Assembly: GCA_950022655.1 (NCBI GenBank)
Contig: OX465580.1
Location: 43,026,028-43,090,027, forward strand
Reading direction: 5' to 3'
From: Alentia gelatinosa
Taxonomy: Eukaryota; Annelida; Polychaeta; Phyllodocida; Polynoidae
DNA length: 64,000 nt
Under the pieces are notes generated by a model that saw only the letters and a program-made list of their open reading frames with translations, searched no databases and had not been told where the DNA came from. Made by a program: the position numbers and the translations under genes. Below, piece by piece: positions 22,641 to 37,190 of this stretch (positions are counted from its first letter, which is position 1; every line of letters begins with the position of its first letter).

Positions 22641-22759
22641 GGGAAAGGGGGTGGGGGATGGGGTGTGCAGATGGTTAGAAGGTGCATAACATGGCTCCAC
22701 TTTTTATCAGCGCCCCTCTCAGACGCGACGAGAGACGATGAACTATCCGGCAGATATCT

Positions 22760-25700
22760 GTCTCCTCGCACTCGAGACGAATCGAAACGTCCGGGAAGTG
22801 CTTCTCTCTATGGGACTCCAGGCGTGTTCAAGTGTTGGTGTGACCAGTGTTTTATTAAATTGGTTTTTAAATGAGATAATAATGTGGTTTTTAAAACAAC
22901 TTCTAAAACTCCCATTTATTAGAGCTTATCAGAATGTTATTAGATTGAACGTGTTCATATATATTTATTTGGGTATTATATTTAAGTGCCCCCCCCCTCC
23001 ATTGTCATTACTTGAAATTCATATTTGAAGAAATTTATGTTGCTAACACGGAAAAAAATTCTGTAATTTATTTCAACAAGTTCTCACTTGAGAACAATCA
23101 AGAAAAAAAATTTTCATTCCAGATCAGGAATCGGCTGTGGTCAGGCTGGGTCATATATGGAAGAAACCCCGCTTTTTGCTTGATGTTAACATTTTCAATT
23201 AGAACACGATAGTAGATTGATGTAGACATGGTTGTTAAACAACCGTGGCATGTTCCTGTCACATGCGGCGGTCAGGCGCTAAAAGTATCCAGGATGAAGA
23301 GTATAAAGGAGTAAACTAACAACTACCTTGGTAGGCCATTTTTTGTCCAGCCTGCATTCAGCTGATGACAAAAGCCTTGGTAAGGCGTCACACGCCTGGC
23401 CCTCTGAGGTGTGCGGGGTCACTGAGCTTTTACCCACGCCAGGATGCTGGGGCTTAATACAGACCGGCGAAGGGGAGACTGTAGTGCACATTGTGTACCA
23501 GCATCTACCACGTGAGTGATCTGTACCAGGCTATTCATATAGCACACCAGGTAGCCGCCGTAACGCACGGTCCGGGTTAGCACACGGTGTCCCTCTAGTA
23601 GCCCTTCAATCACAAACCAGCACAGAGTTGTCCAACACCTGACAGCTGTCGAGAAGCGACCATTGTATTCAGTCTCCTTGGAACAAATCAGTGATAACTG
23701 ATCGATGATATATTTTGTGTTACAGTTTAAGCATTCGGATGTAGAAAGGAAATATTTGTGTCATATATTATACTCCATCTAACAAACATATAATATACTC
23801 CAGGTAATAAACTGGAAAAAGCTCTTATTATATACGTGCTATGTTGTGATGATGATGTGGGTATACGTTAAGGGCGGGTATATAAATAAACTATAAATTG
23901 ATAAGTACCCCAACACCAGACCCAGTGTTTTATTGTCAACGGTGGTCTATGTTATCTCACAGAAATTCACGAAGAGCGGACAATTTTAAAGACCCAGGTC
24001 TTTATGTTATAAAAGATCTGTGAAGATATCACACAATAGTTGTCATTCTGAATCCCTGAACGCAGGTGTTCACAGAATAAAACTCAATCTCCGTTGGGGC
24101 AAGCCAGGTAACCCACTGATTTCACTGTGGTAACCCATACTACCAGAGATACACTCAGAGTTAAGCCATAAGAGACTTTGTGGCTAAATTACATTTTTAC
24201 CCTGTACTGGACAGATAATCAGTATGGTGACTGGCTGGTCGATAGGTCAGGTAACACTGTGGTCCTCCCGTATGGTGACTGTGACGGAAGCAGCCCGGAG
24301 TGAAACTGACATAGACGACCTGCAGCCCCAAGCACCACATTAATGTGATAATGATTGAATGGTCCCTGGTCGCTTCGTCTTCCTCCCCACCGGGAGCAAG
24401 GGGTACCTCCTAAATATAATTTTTTTCTTCTGTTTTATGGACCTCCTCAGGCTGCAGTCTGGTCCCGATGTGGGAATAAGGAGACCCTGGAAAATAAGCA
24501 CGCTTTGCTTTTCTTTGTTGGTTTAAGGCGTACCTATGGGTAAAGTCATCCTGCTCGAGATTCAGAATGAAACCCAGAGCTCTGGTGGATCTCAATATCA
24601 TCTCTAGTAGGCGCACCATAGAGCAGCTTCTCCGGGAGAGTATTTATAGGGTTTTTGCTTTAGTTCTCGATGTGAAATTGCACCGACTCACGCCAGGACT
24701 GGTTTTCATTTTACCGTCGGCTTGGTCCACTTTGTTCACCTTATCAGCAAGGTACTTCGCACAGACACACGTCACACCGCCTCTCCACACCAACACTTCG
24801 CACATGGCACAGTTTTCATCTCTTCTGTTTTTAACGGTTCACAAGGAAGCCTTCCCCCATCGAGCACCACCCTCCTCCTTATACCCTACTCCTCCCTCTT
24901 TTCAGCATGTTGAAATAGATCTATGTGTCAGTGTAGAAGCAAACACGATATTTTAAAGTGCAAGATGTTCGGATCTAATAATTCTACCTTATTCTTTTTA
25001 AAAGTTTATATATATGGAGACGATGTAATGAATTAAGAGGGACATGTAACCTTCTGTTACTCAGCGACTGGGATCCAACATACAATGGCAGATCTAGTTA
25101 AACGAGAAGAATTGCGGTTTGTGGGTGTGTATCACCAGGTGCAGGTACACATGAGTTATTAGACATGTCTGTATAGGTACGGAGGTGAGAGGGCAGCTGA
25201 CTCATCTCTGTACCCCACATCACTCCCTCCTCCACGTTACTCCACCCACCCTGGAGGACGCGTGGAGCACGTGCGGACGGCGGGTCCTTGTTGTGTTACG
25301 TACACCACGCGTGAATCACCCATCCGTCTTTTTTCACCGAGCACACCGACTCCAGCCTCTGTACTGCCTGGAGGAAGCCACCAAGGAGACTGAGTCGTGC
25401 CCTTTCTGCTCCTGGGCTCCAGACGATACACCCGCCAGTGTTGTGAAGGTGTACACTTTATGGATTTACTTACAACGAGGATAGGTTTTTGCTTTGTGAG
25501 TTTTTACCTCTATAGACGTGGTACAATGATCGCCACCAGATGTGGCTGTGACAGCTGCCCTGGAGTATATATTTTTCTAAAAAAAAATCTTTGTGAGAAG
25601 TAAAGGTTTATTATGTGTGTTGAATATAAACTGGTCTGTTTTGTTCATGTCAGCACTAAGGCTTGTGTTTCACCTTTACTCTTTGGTGAGTAAGTTTGTA

Positions 25701-28700
25701 GTAGACCGATGTGCCCCACCTTCGCGTCATGTAGGACTCATGTTGTGTGGGCGTGTAGATGTGACATGCTGCTTACACAGCGCTGACACCTCATCAGGGG
25801 TATTACCTTGACTGCATCGCTTTCTGAACGATTCTTGTATATACAGTGACTCATTCTGTGCTTGCTAGTGAAATAATCAATATATTTCCCCACATGTATG
25901 AATCTGTATATTATTTTACGACTTCTGTAAAGGCATACGTGATGTATGACATACTAATACATAGTATACTGAACTTATCTTCCATGAGTCATGAGCAGAA
26001 GCTCCGCAAAAAACTGGGCCACGAGCGCCAAATAAAGCAATTCCTTTCATGATGCACCAGAGATAAGGGTAGCCAGGAGATATGTAAGAGTGTTTATACA
26101 CCTTATAATCGCTGTATCAATCAAACATACCTGTGTCGTTGTGGTGCTTGATATGGCAATGATCCAGATCCAGAGTCTTTTCCCTGGCAAAGTGGTGCCA
26201 TGTTATCACAAAACACCACTGTTGATGTATGTATTCATTAGCTGAAACAGGACGTCCTTGGCAAGACTTCAGCGACGTGAGCAGACACGCAAGATGGTTT
26301 TCCAGTAATGTGTATTAGCATCATACCAATTAAAGTAGGATTGAGGTCTTTATGCCACAAGCAGTGTTCTCGAGGACCAACGAGTATAAAATCTAGACTT
26401 TTTCTGACATTTTACTTTGCACTATGTTCATGATATTCATTAAGAGAAAAATGATTTAAAGTTTGTTGTGAAAATAAAACCTCCTAGAGTGAGTCGAGCT
26501 TCTGCCCTTTCAGTGCGAGCGAAATTGCTTCGACAGAAATAGTATCGTACTGGATGCTCTCACCACTTTATATTGTCTGTGTGGAAAACGCGTTGTGAAA
26601 GCATCTCCTTGGAAAAGTCATACTTTGAGATATCAACAGGTCTTGGCTTCGTGAGATTTGTTCTGGACATTCAAATTCATATCTTAATACAGGCAGGCGT
26701 CTTGTCATAGTAGCGTTACCCATAATGCTCAGGGGGATGGAGTCTCTGCAATGCTCACTTCCGCACCTCAGCAGTATGCCAAGCCTGGGGTTCTATTGAC
26801 ATAACGCCTTACGGGTTTATTTTCCAAGCACTCGGGTTGCAAGCGGTTTTCCTCGACAACAAACAGACCCATCTTGTTCCAAGTGATTACTTTTAGCACT
26901 AGAGCAGAACCCAGTGTAGATTGCGCATGCATGCCACTTTATTGCGAGCATTGCGAAAAGCTTTATGCAATATCGGGAAAGAAAAACATTTGTTTTAGTC
27001 AGATCCGGCGGGTCGTTGACTTTATGAGAAGAGGAGAGAAGCTTCAGCTGGTAGAGTAATCGCCGGTTGGAAGATTGTTTAAGTAAGCATTTCAGCTGTT
27101 CACAGGGATATAATATCACAAAGTTCACTGTCAAATGGTGTTGGCCTGAAGTGTACGATCTGATTTCTGGCTAATCCCAAAGCCTAGAGTACCAAGCCTA
27201 ATGGCTTAGTCAGGCTGTGTTTCTTACACATAGAATATCACAGGCTAAGCTGGTGGAGAAACAAGCAAACACGCGATTTACGTTACAGGAAGGTTTTCTT
27301 CTTAACTCCCCTCTCAACGATTGACTTCTGAATAATTACCTTCTGCCCCGTAATACTCTGTCAGTCAAGTTCGTCCTGTATAAAAGCCATACAGAGAGAT
27401 CACGTACATAGTCGTATGTGACTCCAACTCAATAGAAACAGGGACAGAGAAACGTGTATATGACAAACTGTTCCAGTTAAAAACCAGTATAAGGGGTTAG
27501 TTGTGAAAAGTGGTTCGTGATAGACGAGTAAGCAAGCGCCCTGTTAGGGATACCATTGAGTGTTCTGTATATATATAAACAGTCTCTCCGTTAGAGAGGT
27601 GAGCCCTGCTGGGAGCCAAGCATTCGCTAAGATCTGGCAGGTCCTTGCCTCCATACCAACCCCTTCTAAGCTCTCCCACCATTCACCACGGACCACCCCC
27701 TGTGCCTTTACACCGGTATCCTGTGCTCAGACTTCCAAATATCGCCTCCCGAGGGGAGCTGCAGTTCTTAAACGTTGAATCAGGAGTTCCAGACTCTTAA
27801 GAACCGACATCCTGGATCCTGGCCAAAGTAAAAACATGGATTTGATCGGGCAGATTGTTAAACACAATAAATGTGCAAGTTGACTCTACTAGAGCGTACT
27901 GCCCGAGTTGGCCAGGTGCAGTGGGTGGGCAGTGCATGCTGATAGGAGGGACTGTTGGGAGGAGGTGCTGCAGACGTCCAGGCCAGAGTGGATTACAAGA
28001 TCTAGGGTAGTAGTAAACGACGAAAGTGTTATTGCAAGTATCCTAGAAGGGTATGTGTTAAACATGAAAAGCAAAACATTATATTCCACGAAATATGTTT
28101 GTAGCAGGCCCGATTTAACCAATGAGAGCTGGGTCAGTCATTTGTAAGTATATGTCACATTTAGTTAAACAGATGTTTCCTCTATATTAATAGGTATAAA
28201 CAAATATTCAAAAAACGTTGCAAATATTTCTCTGGATTCAGTATTTTTTACTGGTGTGGAGAGAAGGGTTTTTTTCGGAACCAAGCACATGTTTTACCAT
28301 CTAAATTCAAAAAGTATACAGATGTATTTGTATAGGAAATTCATCTTCCAAATCTTCAGTATATGTTAGCCCATTTATTTCCACAAATACATGTACGTGT
28401 CGAGAAAGCAGATATGTTGACCACAATAAAATAGATTGTATACTACCAGAAATATTAGCTAAATATATTTTCAGCTAAAGTTCCAAGCAGAAATTTGTTG
28501 TCTGTTTCATAAAACTTTACCATTTCATTTATCAAAGGCTGACTAAACGCCACATTACCTGTGATGGACCAGGCAATAACAGCAAATCTAAAAAGGGGAA
28601 GGGATTTCATTTGTTCTATTCCTACAGGCGCCGTTATACTATATGCGCGTCAATTAACCAATTATAAATAGCTAATAGAATGACAATCAAATGGAGATTA

Positions 28701-30700
28701 TAAAAAAAAGGTTTTACAGTTTATGCTTTCAGACCCCATGCTATATGTTTACACCACGATAGATACCATTCCATAGAGTCATCTAGCGGAGAATGGCCAT
28801 GGATTTTGTCATGAACTCTACGATAGCCTCCCACCAACAAAAACATGTCTTCTTTTTCTCGAGATACCTGATTGAAGGTCTCTACTTCTATCTATACTGT
28901 GATTTTAATTTCATCAACGGACAGTGGTATGTGTGAGTCCGCACACCAAACCCGGATCGGTCAGAGACTCCTACAACACACTCGATGCAGGAGACCCATC
29001 AAATGTTTGCCTTACCTCTTATGGTCCCTCGTCAAACCCAAGCCCTGACCACTCACACAGCTCCGGTGTACATTGGTGGGTGTGACCAGAGGCGGCTTAT
29101 AATGCAGTCCTCTTTCCCATGGAGGACATGGAGGGCGCGCTGGCACACATGACCTTCCGTGGAACGGGACACAGACTGCCTACCAATCTGCGTGACGGTC
29201 CTGTAGTGTACTTCTGCCATGTTTGAGTTTATTCCTTTCGACATGCACTTGCACCATCGTAGCATTACAATCAGTGCAAGCTGTCAATACGGCCATATGG
29301 GAAATATACATCAGGTTATTTGGATGAATGAGTACTGCACATGAATTACATCCGTGAATGACGGTAACTAAAAGATACAAAAACTTATTAATATTAAACT
29401 AATACATGTATATTTGAAATAAAATATATCGAGTCCATCTCAGATTTGATAAACTAATTGTATAATAAATATGTGTATATGCACGGACAGTAAAAAATCA
29501 AAGTTGGTGTACATAATTATATTTCATCTATTCCGAATATACCATTTTTTCGTCCCTGATAATGACTCATTTTTGTTATTTTCATTATGATGAGCATATC
29601 ACAGTAGGTGGTAAATCACAGCACACTACCCTTAACTACAACACATTCCGTACACCAGTCGTGTAAGGTCTATTAAATGTCTCCAAAAATGGCGTCACGA
29701 TCTTAGCCGACATCCTGAGCATCCTTGATCGCCACTGGGAGGAGACCTGCAGGGAATGACCTCTCGTAGTTTACATCGAGCCGGAGGGCCCTCAGTGTAG
29801 AGCAGGCCTGAAAGCGGGTAACAGCAGTGGCCACTTTGATCCGTCATTGGCTTTAAATAGCAGGCGGATCCTCTGTACCCGTCGTGAAACTGTGAGGTCT
29901 CAGGGGACATCACAGGCGCGCTCCGCGCTAACCACACTGTGAAAGGGAGACTTCACAATTTGAAACTCAACCTACCACTTGCTGCATCTTAATCCGAAGT
30001 TCTTAGACTATGTTAAACAAGATTATGTCAAAGAAAGATTTAGTTTTACCCCGAAATAGATTGCCATACAAAGATTCATTCATTGTGGGGTAAGTATTAC
30101 AACTCGAGCTATAATGGCTACTATGGCTACACCATAAGGAGGATTCCCTGGGTATGAGTATATTGTCTCTGTACCCAAAATAGCTAAATGTTAACCACAG
30201 CTGTGATTGCATGGCCCTGTCAACAGAAGCGATTAGTACGACCGTTGGAGTGAATTGGTTTACTCCTCCCAGTTTCTATATTACCATTTTTCTAGACCTT
30301 GGAGTGAACAAAGCCTCGACTATTATATCGATGCTACTCGACGTCGGTGAGTGGGCAGCGGGTTCCGGTTACCCCCAGCGGCTCCCCGTGGGAGGCGACC
30401 CCTACCGGAGGGCCGGGCAGTGTCCACCGCGGGTCAGTCGAGACAATAGAGGAGTGGGCAGGCTGATAATGGACCAGCGCCCTCAGAGACAACCCCACGG
30501 ACAGTTCCCACGACGGGCGGTTAGTATGCCGCGGGCTCTCTATACACATCTTCAGATGTGTGCATACGGCACGCCGTGGCCGTATTTACTTACGGTCTAG
30601 TAAAATAGTACCGGACTCGGGCGGACGTACAGGCCCCGTACCAACAACTGCCGGGGCGGTTCCCTTGCACATCAGTCAGGCTGGCCTGTCTGCGTGCCTG
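22760..30700. other. Intron sequence, no gene found
   Basis: About 8 kb without a supportable gene. A C-run lies at 22989-22997. A donor-like TTT|GTAAGTAT at 28143 follows an open frame, but no acceptor, conserved residues or phase support makes it an exon. No RNA gene was recognised. Confidence 0.55.
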
Positions 30701-30720
30701 TGAACCCCAATGGTGCAGGT

Positions 30721-32146
30721 TGCGCCCTCTAGGTGCACCTGCACGTGTACATATGGATGGAGGAAGGTGTTGACCTCGTCTTATTAGCCTGTTATTAGAT
30801 ATGCCTAGCCTAATGACATGGGGCCCGTTTAATAATCTAGGAATACAGAAGACCCTTTTCTGTACCTCTTACAGGGGTTATCGTTTAATGATATTTAAGT
30901 CTATTCGCTAAGACAGTATTAGCCGTCTACAAAGTCGCCCATAAGTGTTTAGTATAATTGACCCACAGTTTCCCAGTCTCCATGGTATACAGAAAAGGGT
31001 CTACCTGTACGATCCTAGATTATTGAATGAGTCCCTGATCACTTTTATATTTACAATCACATACATAGAAGCATGTTGGAATATAGGCCTACTCAAGCCC
31101 CTCCCCCTGTTCCTTAAAACAGATCTGTTCATTACAAAAGCGACGGCTGGGTGAACTACTTTCATCTCTCAGAAAGCCCCAGATCCATGTTACGTTCCCA
31201 ATTACATAGAAATAATAGCCCGATTAACCGTATTAATCCCTCTTCTGTTGTAGGAACTCACAATTACAGAGATGACCACATCAGAGATCATTCTCTTTAT
31301 ATCAAATATTTGTCATGCTCTTTGTTAAGTAACATTCGCACCCTTACGAAGCATCCCAGAGGGATCACCGCTGCGCATTTGCCCGATATCTAAGTGTCCC
31401 AGATGTTGCTAGCAGGCTGGATCTTGTAAACTGACCGGTCCCGTGCGACTAGGTGTCAGAACATGCTTGTTTCACCAGGGCTGCGTGTGAAAGGGGGAGG
31501 ATTATGTTGGCCATTTTGCTCCTTATCAGATCTGGTCGAGGGAAGGACACAGTGAAACACGACCAAGGCTAATTGAGCCCCTAGATTGGGGAATCTAGGC
31601 TCACGGGCTTATTACACATTGTTGTGTAAAAGCCTATTAGGGGATTACATCCGTTGATGAATTGACACTTGTGCACCAGCTGGCGGGAAATTCATACTCT
31701 CAAATTTACTCTCCAAGCACAGGTATCTATCTTCTCAGGGTCATGTCACATTTCCAAGGCATTCTGACTTATTCATTGGTCACAGTAACGCCCCGTGTGA
31801 TAGATTTATAGAAAATAACACTAGCTGATACAATAGCGGTAACAGATGGTCTATGTGTGGGTCTCGGGCATTTTGGAATGCATATGTAGATGTAAAATGA
31901 ACGGTGAAGTTCCACCATCGATGCCTTAATGAGATGAAAGAGGGACTCTGACTCAGGTCAGGGCTTTAACACGTTGTATTGACCCAAAACATAGTTGTAT
32001 CCCTCGTCACGTGTGTTATCCAAATAATGAATTCAAATGCTGCAGATGCGAATTACCCAACGGTCAGCGCCCATGGTAGACTTTCGTTTCATCTGGCCGC
32101 CATGATAACAAAGACTCCGCTGTGCTCCCGTGCGCCCCCTGGGGAG
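30721..32146. other. Intron segment with two CTCF-like words and paired hairpins
   Basis: CTCF-like cores on the minus strand lie at 30721-30735 (CACCTAGAGGGCGCA) and 32131-32146 (CCCCAGGGGGCGCA). The paired hairpins at 31575-31634 are listed separately. Nothing else stands out. Confidence 0.4.
31575..31634. repeat. Two adjacent hairpins
   Basis: First hairpin: GAGCCCCTAGATT (31575-31587) pairs with AATCTAGGCTC (31592-31602) around GGGG, with a 2-base bulge. Second: GGCTTATTACACA (31606-31618) pairs with TGTGTAAAAGCC (31623-31634) around TTGT, with a 1-base bulge. They are separated by three bases. Either DNA cruciforms or a structured RNA could result. Confidence 0.6.
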
Positions 32147-35100
32147 AAGTTACGTCACGATGATGGATGTGGGCGGGCGGTGGCTGGTGCTGTCCGTCAG
32201 TTGGTGGGTCCTCATAGACATTGCCTCAGCGCGCATAATACGCCCCTTTCCCTGTGCTACTACCCCCTCCAAAGGGTCCTTTTCAGTCTCCCCATGTGAC
32301 ACACATACTAAATAATATGCGACGATTATGGTCCGGAGGGCATGGACGACATGCTGTGTTTCCTCAATGACGTAAGAGCAACAGATTATGATGTTATTTC
32401 TAAGAAATTCACAAGGTGTAACATAGAATACACATGTATTTTTGAATTAGTAGAATTTACGCCACCGTATCTATATAAATATATGGACACGAAATGGCTA
32501 TACCAGACTGAACCCCTTCTGATGGAAAAAGGAAGGAGTTGGCATAGATGATTTGATCAAAAGATACAGTTATAAGATAGTCCAAAGGGATCAATTCAAA
32601 TGGGCAAGGAAATGGTCGAAGGAAGTAGGGGATGTAATACCATGAAGGGGTTGTGTTATTTCTTAAATAGTTGGTCCGAGAGGCCCCTGTGATGAGAATG
32701 ACGTTACACCACGTCATGTTCTAAGCCACACCCCTCTCTAATGCATTAGGGATGCTCTGGGGTTCTTTCTCTGATCCAGGGGCTGTGGCCTAACATGGCG
32801 CGTAGGAGGTAGACTTTGATCTGATGTTTTGTATCAGGCAATTTGCCAACAGAGGTTGAGAGTTTGACGGTTGTCCTGACAGCTGATGGGGTAGTTTTCA
32901 TTATCGCGCGCCCAATCTCAACGTTTGGCATCGCTATATCGATTCAAGACTCCCACAAACTCGCACGTCATCCTCGCAAGATGACTTATGTGCGTTCATC
33001 TTCAGGTTACCAAGTGTTTCTCTGTAAGAAAAAAATCATTTTCTAATTCCAGAATTCCTACGACATCGTTATAAATATAATATGAATTGATATGTACAAG
33101 TTTTTGTATGAACTGATTGGTAGAACATTCGGTTCAAACCTATTGAGTATCTGCTTTCTACTTATCGATTTTAATTACCATCAGTAAGAGGACACAACCA
33201 TTTAAATAGTAACAAACATTCTTAAAATTGCATTTACATCGACACTGTAAATAATTACCTCAGAAAATGATATACACATATATATATTTTCACCGAGAAC
33301 AACACAAACACACATTCAGCTAAGAACCTCAACAAATCCATTTAGCCCCTAGAAAACATTCATGTCTACTGCCTTCTATCAATATCTAATACAGAACTTT
33401 CATTGGTTTAGTTATCCTTTAAAAGAAAAAAAAAGACTATTATTCAGGGTCGCAAGTGCCATAAAGTATGTCGAAATCTCGCATAAAATATAGCTGGAAC
33501 TTCTTAGGATTTGTGGGTGACCATGTAAACCCATGTTTGAACACACTGACTGGGGGAGATACAAGATCACGTGATATTAACAGCACCTCTCCCCTGTAAT
33601 GCAGACTCGGGCGCGACCTCACACAGCATTAACGGGCTATTGATCCCATGTACCCATCAAAGACCATCGTCTGGCGGTCATGCCCGCACCTCCTCCAATA
33701 GTCAGGGCGCACGATACCGGATACCCATATATATTTAGAGTTCGAAGCACGCTCAGCGGATCCAACAAGTTCCACTGTAACTCAAGAGACCATACTCTCG
33801 TCCTATATATATAGCCTCGATTCATATACTTGGGTAGACATTTAGGCTTCCGACTGTCTTTACACATCTTCATGAATTAGCGTAAACTTTCGCTTCATCT
33901 GGATCCCTACCACCCAATACCATCCTATATATAATATATTCCAATAATTTTATAGCATTTGTAGTTAAGTACAAAGACCCCATAGCCAAGACCTTCATAT
34001 GAAACGTAGCTTCTATATAAGGGACAGACACGCAAGTCCCCCATAATCACATGAAGGAACTAAGTTATTGCGGTCATGTACTGTAGACGTGAAGGTCATA
34101 CTCAGCAATTGTAGCTGATTGCACACAACAATCCATGATTAGTATCAGCAAGAACTCCTAGCATGAGTGCCAAAGATATTACCTAATACCTCGATCTGTT
34201 TGCTGATAACTCTCTATGAGACGTGTGCTAAATGATAACTAGGTTGCCGTGTATGATTGACTTTGCACCATACAGAAGGGTCCTATAAGACTTTTATATC
34301 ACAATGTTTGATATCGTTTAAACTTTTTTGCGTTTCTATTGAAAGCACTCTGAGTGTGGCTCGCGCGCTTCTGTAATTGATACTTTTGCACCCTGATAAG
34401 TCCGTATTTCACCCAGGACTTTAGTGTATAGCATACATGGAGACATTTTTGGCATGATTACCTCACAACTGGCATAGACCACCGAACTACCTCGATAGTC
34501 AGAAAACCAAGGCTGTTCAGTTCAGATCCCATCAGTTTGGCGAGTGTAAACTCCGGCCTCGGTGTGCTTTATCAATAGAAATATCAAAGTATTTCTGTTT
34601 ACGTGCACTTTATATGTATAATCCACTAATTCAGAGGTCTAAAGCTGGAAATACTAACAGCAAGAGAAGGGGACATTTGCCCGCTGTCCAGTCAGCCAGA
34701 CTTGGCACACACAGCACCTCACCAACCGGATAGTGGTCACGCTGATTCACTAATGCACACGGTCATCAGCCCGACCCCTCTGTATGCGCTGGAAACAATG
34801 TCGCATTCGGAGACCTAATATTGACTCATTTCCGCAATTACAGCCTTCACAAAGCTCTCTCGCTGCGTTACACGTGGGCGGGCGACGGGCTCGTTGTGCG
34901 GTACACACCTCAGGCCTGTGTTGGCATTGGGATGAGGGTGTGTTTGTGTGCGGGCATCCTGGAGTGTTATGGCGGGGATTGAAGCGGTCAGAGGCGCACA
35001 AGAAGGGTTTGCTCGGGAACTTTGCCTTGCCATTGTTATTAGTCTTGGGTTCGAGCGCTGGCCTATCGACGCTTTGCCAGCCTCCCCCTGGCAGGTGTGC

Positions 35101-36880
35101 TGCTAATTATGGTGTCACCTTTGACGTGCATATTAACACCTTGCACCTTGCCGCCAGGTGTGCCTTACTAAGTAGACCCCAGCATCCATACTGCTCCACC
35201 AGACACCACCAAAACTCCAGACTCAATTCAATTATGTCAGGATCATTCATGGTACTTTTCGCATTTACCCATATGTTTGACTTGACAAAATATATCTTAT
35301 TTGATACTTTGAATTGCTTTTGAATCCGAACTGATTCAAGCGGAGGATGTTTTTCTCCGTTCAATCAAAACCTTAAGGTTCCTATTCAGACTGTATACTC
35401 AGATGAATAATAAATATACAATTATATGCCACTGATTGCCATGATATATCTGACTGATAAATGTCTGATAAGGAATTGATGCGAATTCCCGGGCAGCCAA
35501 ATGAGCATGATTATAACTAATGGTGGGCATTAATGGGGGTTATTGGATTATCGTCAGGGGTCGCCAGAATAGTCCGTGATTGTATGCCTTTATGCACTTC
35601 CTTTATGGATGTTTCATGAAATATTCCGCATGCTGTGTATCAAATGAGGTGATTTGCAGGCAGAATAATATACAATATAACCATTAGTGGAATGATTCTT
35701 ATGTGGAATAGAAACAAAATTAAATCAACCATTGACATCATCGTTTATTTTGAATACATGTTGATTAAAGTTTAAATTGGCTGGCCGAACCAAAGGGTTT
35801 GTTTGTGGATGGATTTATTACATTTAACAGATACCTGTAGATCTGACTTATGAACCTTAAGTATTTCACGTCAGTTATTCCTGATACCACTGAGTTACAG
35901 GCAGGGGCGTGGGATAACAATGTCGCGGGGCCCGTGTGTTCAGCCTCTTGGCCGCGGTTCGTCATTGTGAGGTATCGAGCTGTTGTTACCCGAGGAGACT
36001 TCAATAGGGATCTCCCAGAACCCCTCGGGGAAGGAGACGAGGCCAGCGTCGTGTTACCACGTCAGCGGCTTGCCTGTTTGTAGACATGTTCAATCGCGTA
36101 TAAATAGTCCCCTAGCCCACACCACCACACACAACCGTTCTACCTACTTACCCATCCAACTGCAGATTCCAATACTCCACCCCAGCTGCGGATAAGCCGC
36201 ACTTTGTAGACCAAGCATTCCTCGAGCATCAATGGACCCTGCTCCATTCCAGCCCTGAGGATAAGCCCCTCACCAAGTATTTGTGGATTCTCCTTAATGC
36301 ACCGTGGGATCTCCCGATGCTGTATCATTAGAAACCTTTCAGCATAAATTCATCCTGTAGAAAATTGCTTGAAATAACACACTCGAGGTTGATCTGAAAA
36401 GCTTAAAGGTTAAATGATTCCTTCTACTAATGCATTCACGGATCTCCACAAGTTGAGCCTTAAGTTGTTAGGGGTAGCAGGTCGAATACGCTATAGAATG
36501 ATCAAGTGGGCATATTTAAGTTGAGGGGGCTTTTTCTGAGAGGGTAAAATCATTTACATTATCTCATATCTATCAAGTATGGTGCATAAATGGGATTATT
36601 CTCGACTGACCAATTCGGGCTGATAAACGTATATTTCATTACATTTCAGTTCAGACTTATTCCTCAGAAAAAAACTCGTTACTGCCCATTTCCCACCCTC
36701 TTCGATTTTTCGTGTGTGTTCTCCACCCCGCTCCATAATCCCCACGTGTGCAATGTTGGCTGTTTGTATGTATACGTCGACAACCACGGACATAGTCTTC
36801 CCAGGTTTCACCAAGTGCAATAAAGCTTCACCCGCCTGCAATGATCACGGGGTAAATACAGAGATGGGTCGATTCTTGGA
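32147..36880. other. Intron sequence, no gene found
   Basis: It contains the longest + strand open frame of the window (34784-35323, 179 codons), but that frame has no domain, irregular composition, no splice or start support, and overlapping open frames on the other strand. A block at 35500-35560 with several ATTA/TAAT words could bind homeodomain factors. Nothing firm. Confidence 0.5.
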
Positions 36881-37190
36881 TCTGCCCACAGCAAACGGCG
36901 GGAAAGCCACACGAAGAGCTGGCGGGAAGCAGGGCGAGCGGCAGAGGCCCGGCGCTTTTCACCGGCCCGATATGTTGATCGGGCTAGTGCTATTTGATTC
37001 AGACGATAAAGAAGAGTTTTCTGTGGCACTGCCCCACTGACGATGGCCATGTCGATGCATTAGCTGTGCATGCGTAATGGGCCGGAAACGAGCGTCACGC
37101 CCCCTGGCGGGAAGCCACCGGTGCATGCGCAACGAAGCCATCCGCTGGGTGCGTCTCTGGCCAACATGGACGCCGCACCTGGGCAGGGTT
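36880..37190. promoter_or_regulatory. CpG-rich promoter-like patch
   Basis: CpG-rich block with two NRF1-like TGCATGCG words (37067 and 37122), an ETS-type CCGGAA at 37082, and a minus-strand CTCF-like word (CCGCCAGGGGGCGT, 37097-37110). Such a combination is common at housekeeping-type promoters. No credible exon start was found next to it. Confidence 0.35.

Noticed and set aside
28100..28150. Exon ending at TTT|GTAAGTAT
   Set aside because: Good donor after an open frame, but no acceptor with matching phase and no resemblance to NHS exon 2.
35040..35070. GGTTCGAGCGC as a tRNA B box
   Set aside because: Does not fit GGTTCGANTCC and no A box or cloverleaf can be drawn around it.
34784..35323. 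Longest + strand open frame (179 codons)
   Set aside because: No domain, no recognisable homology, Cys/His/Arg-rich composition typical of chance frames in GC-richer DNA, overlapping open frames on the other strand, and no promoter or splice support.
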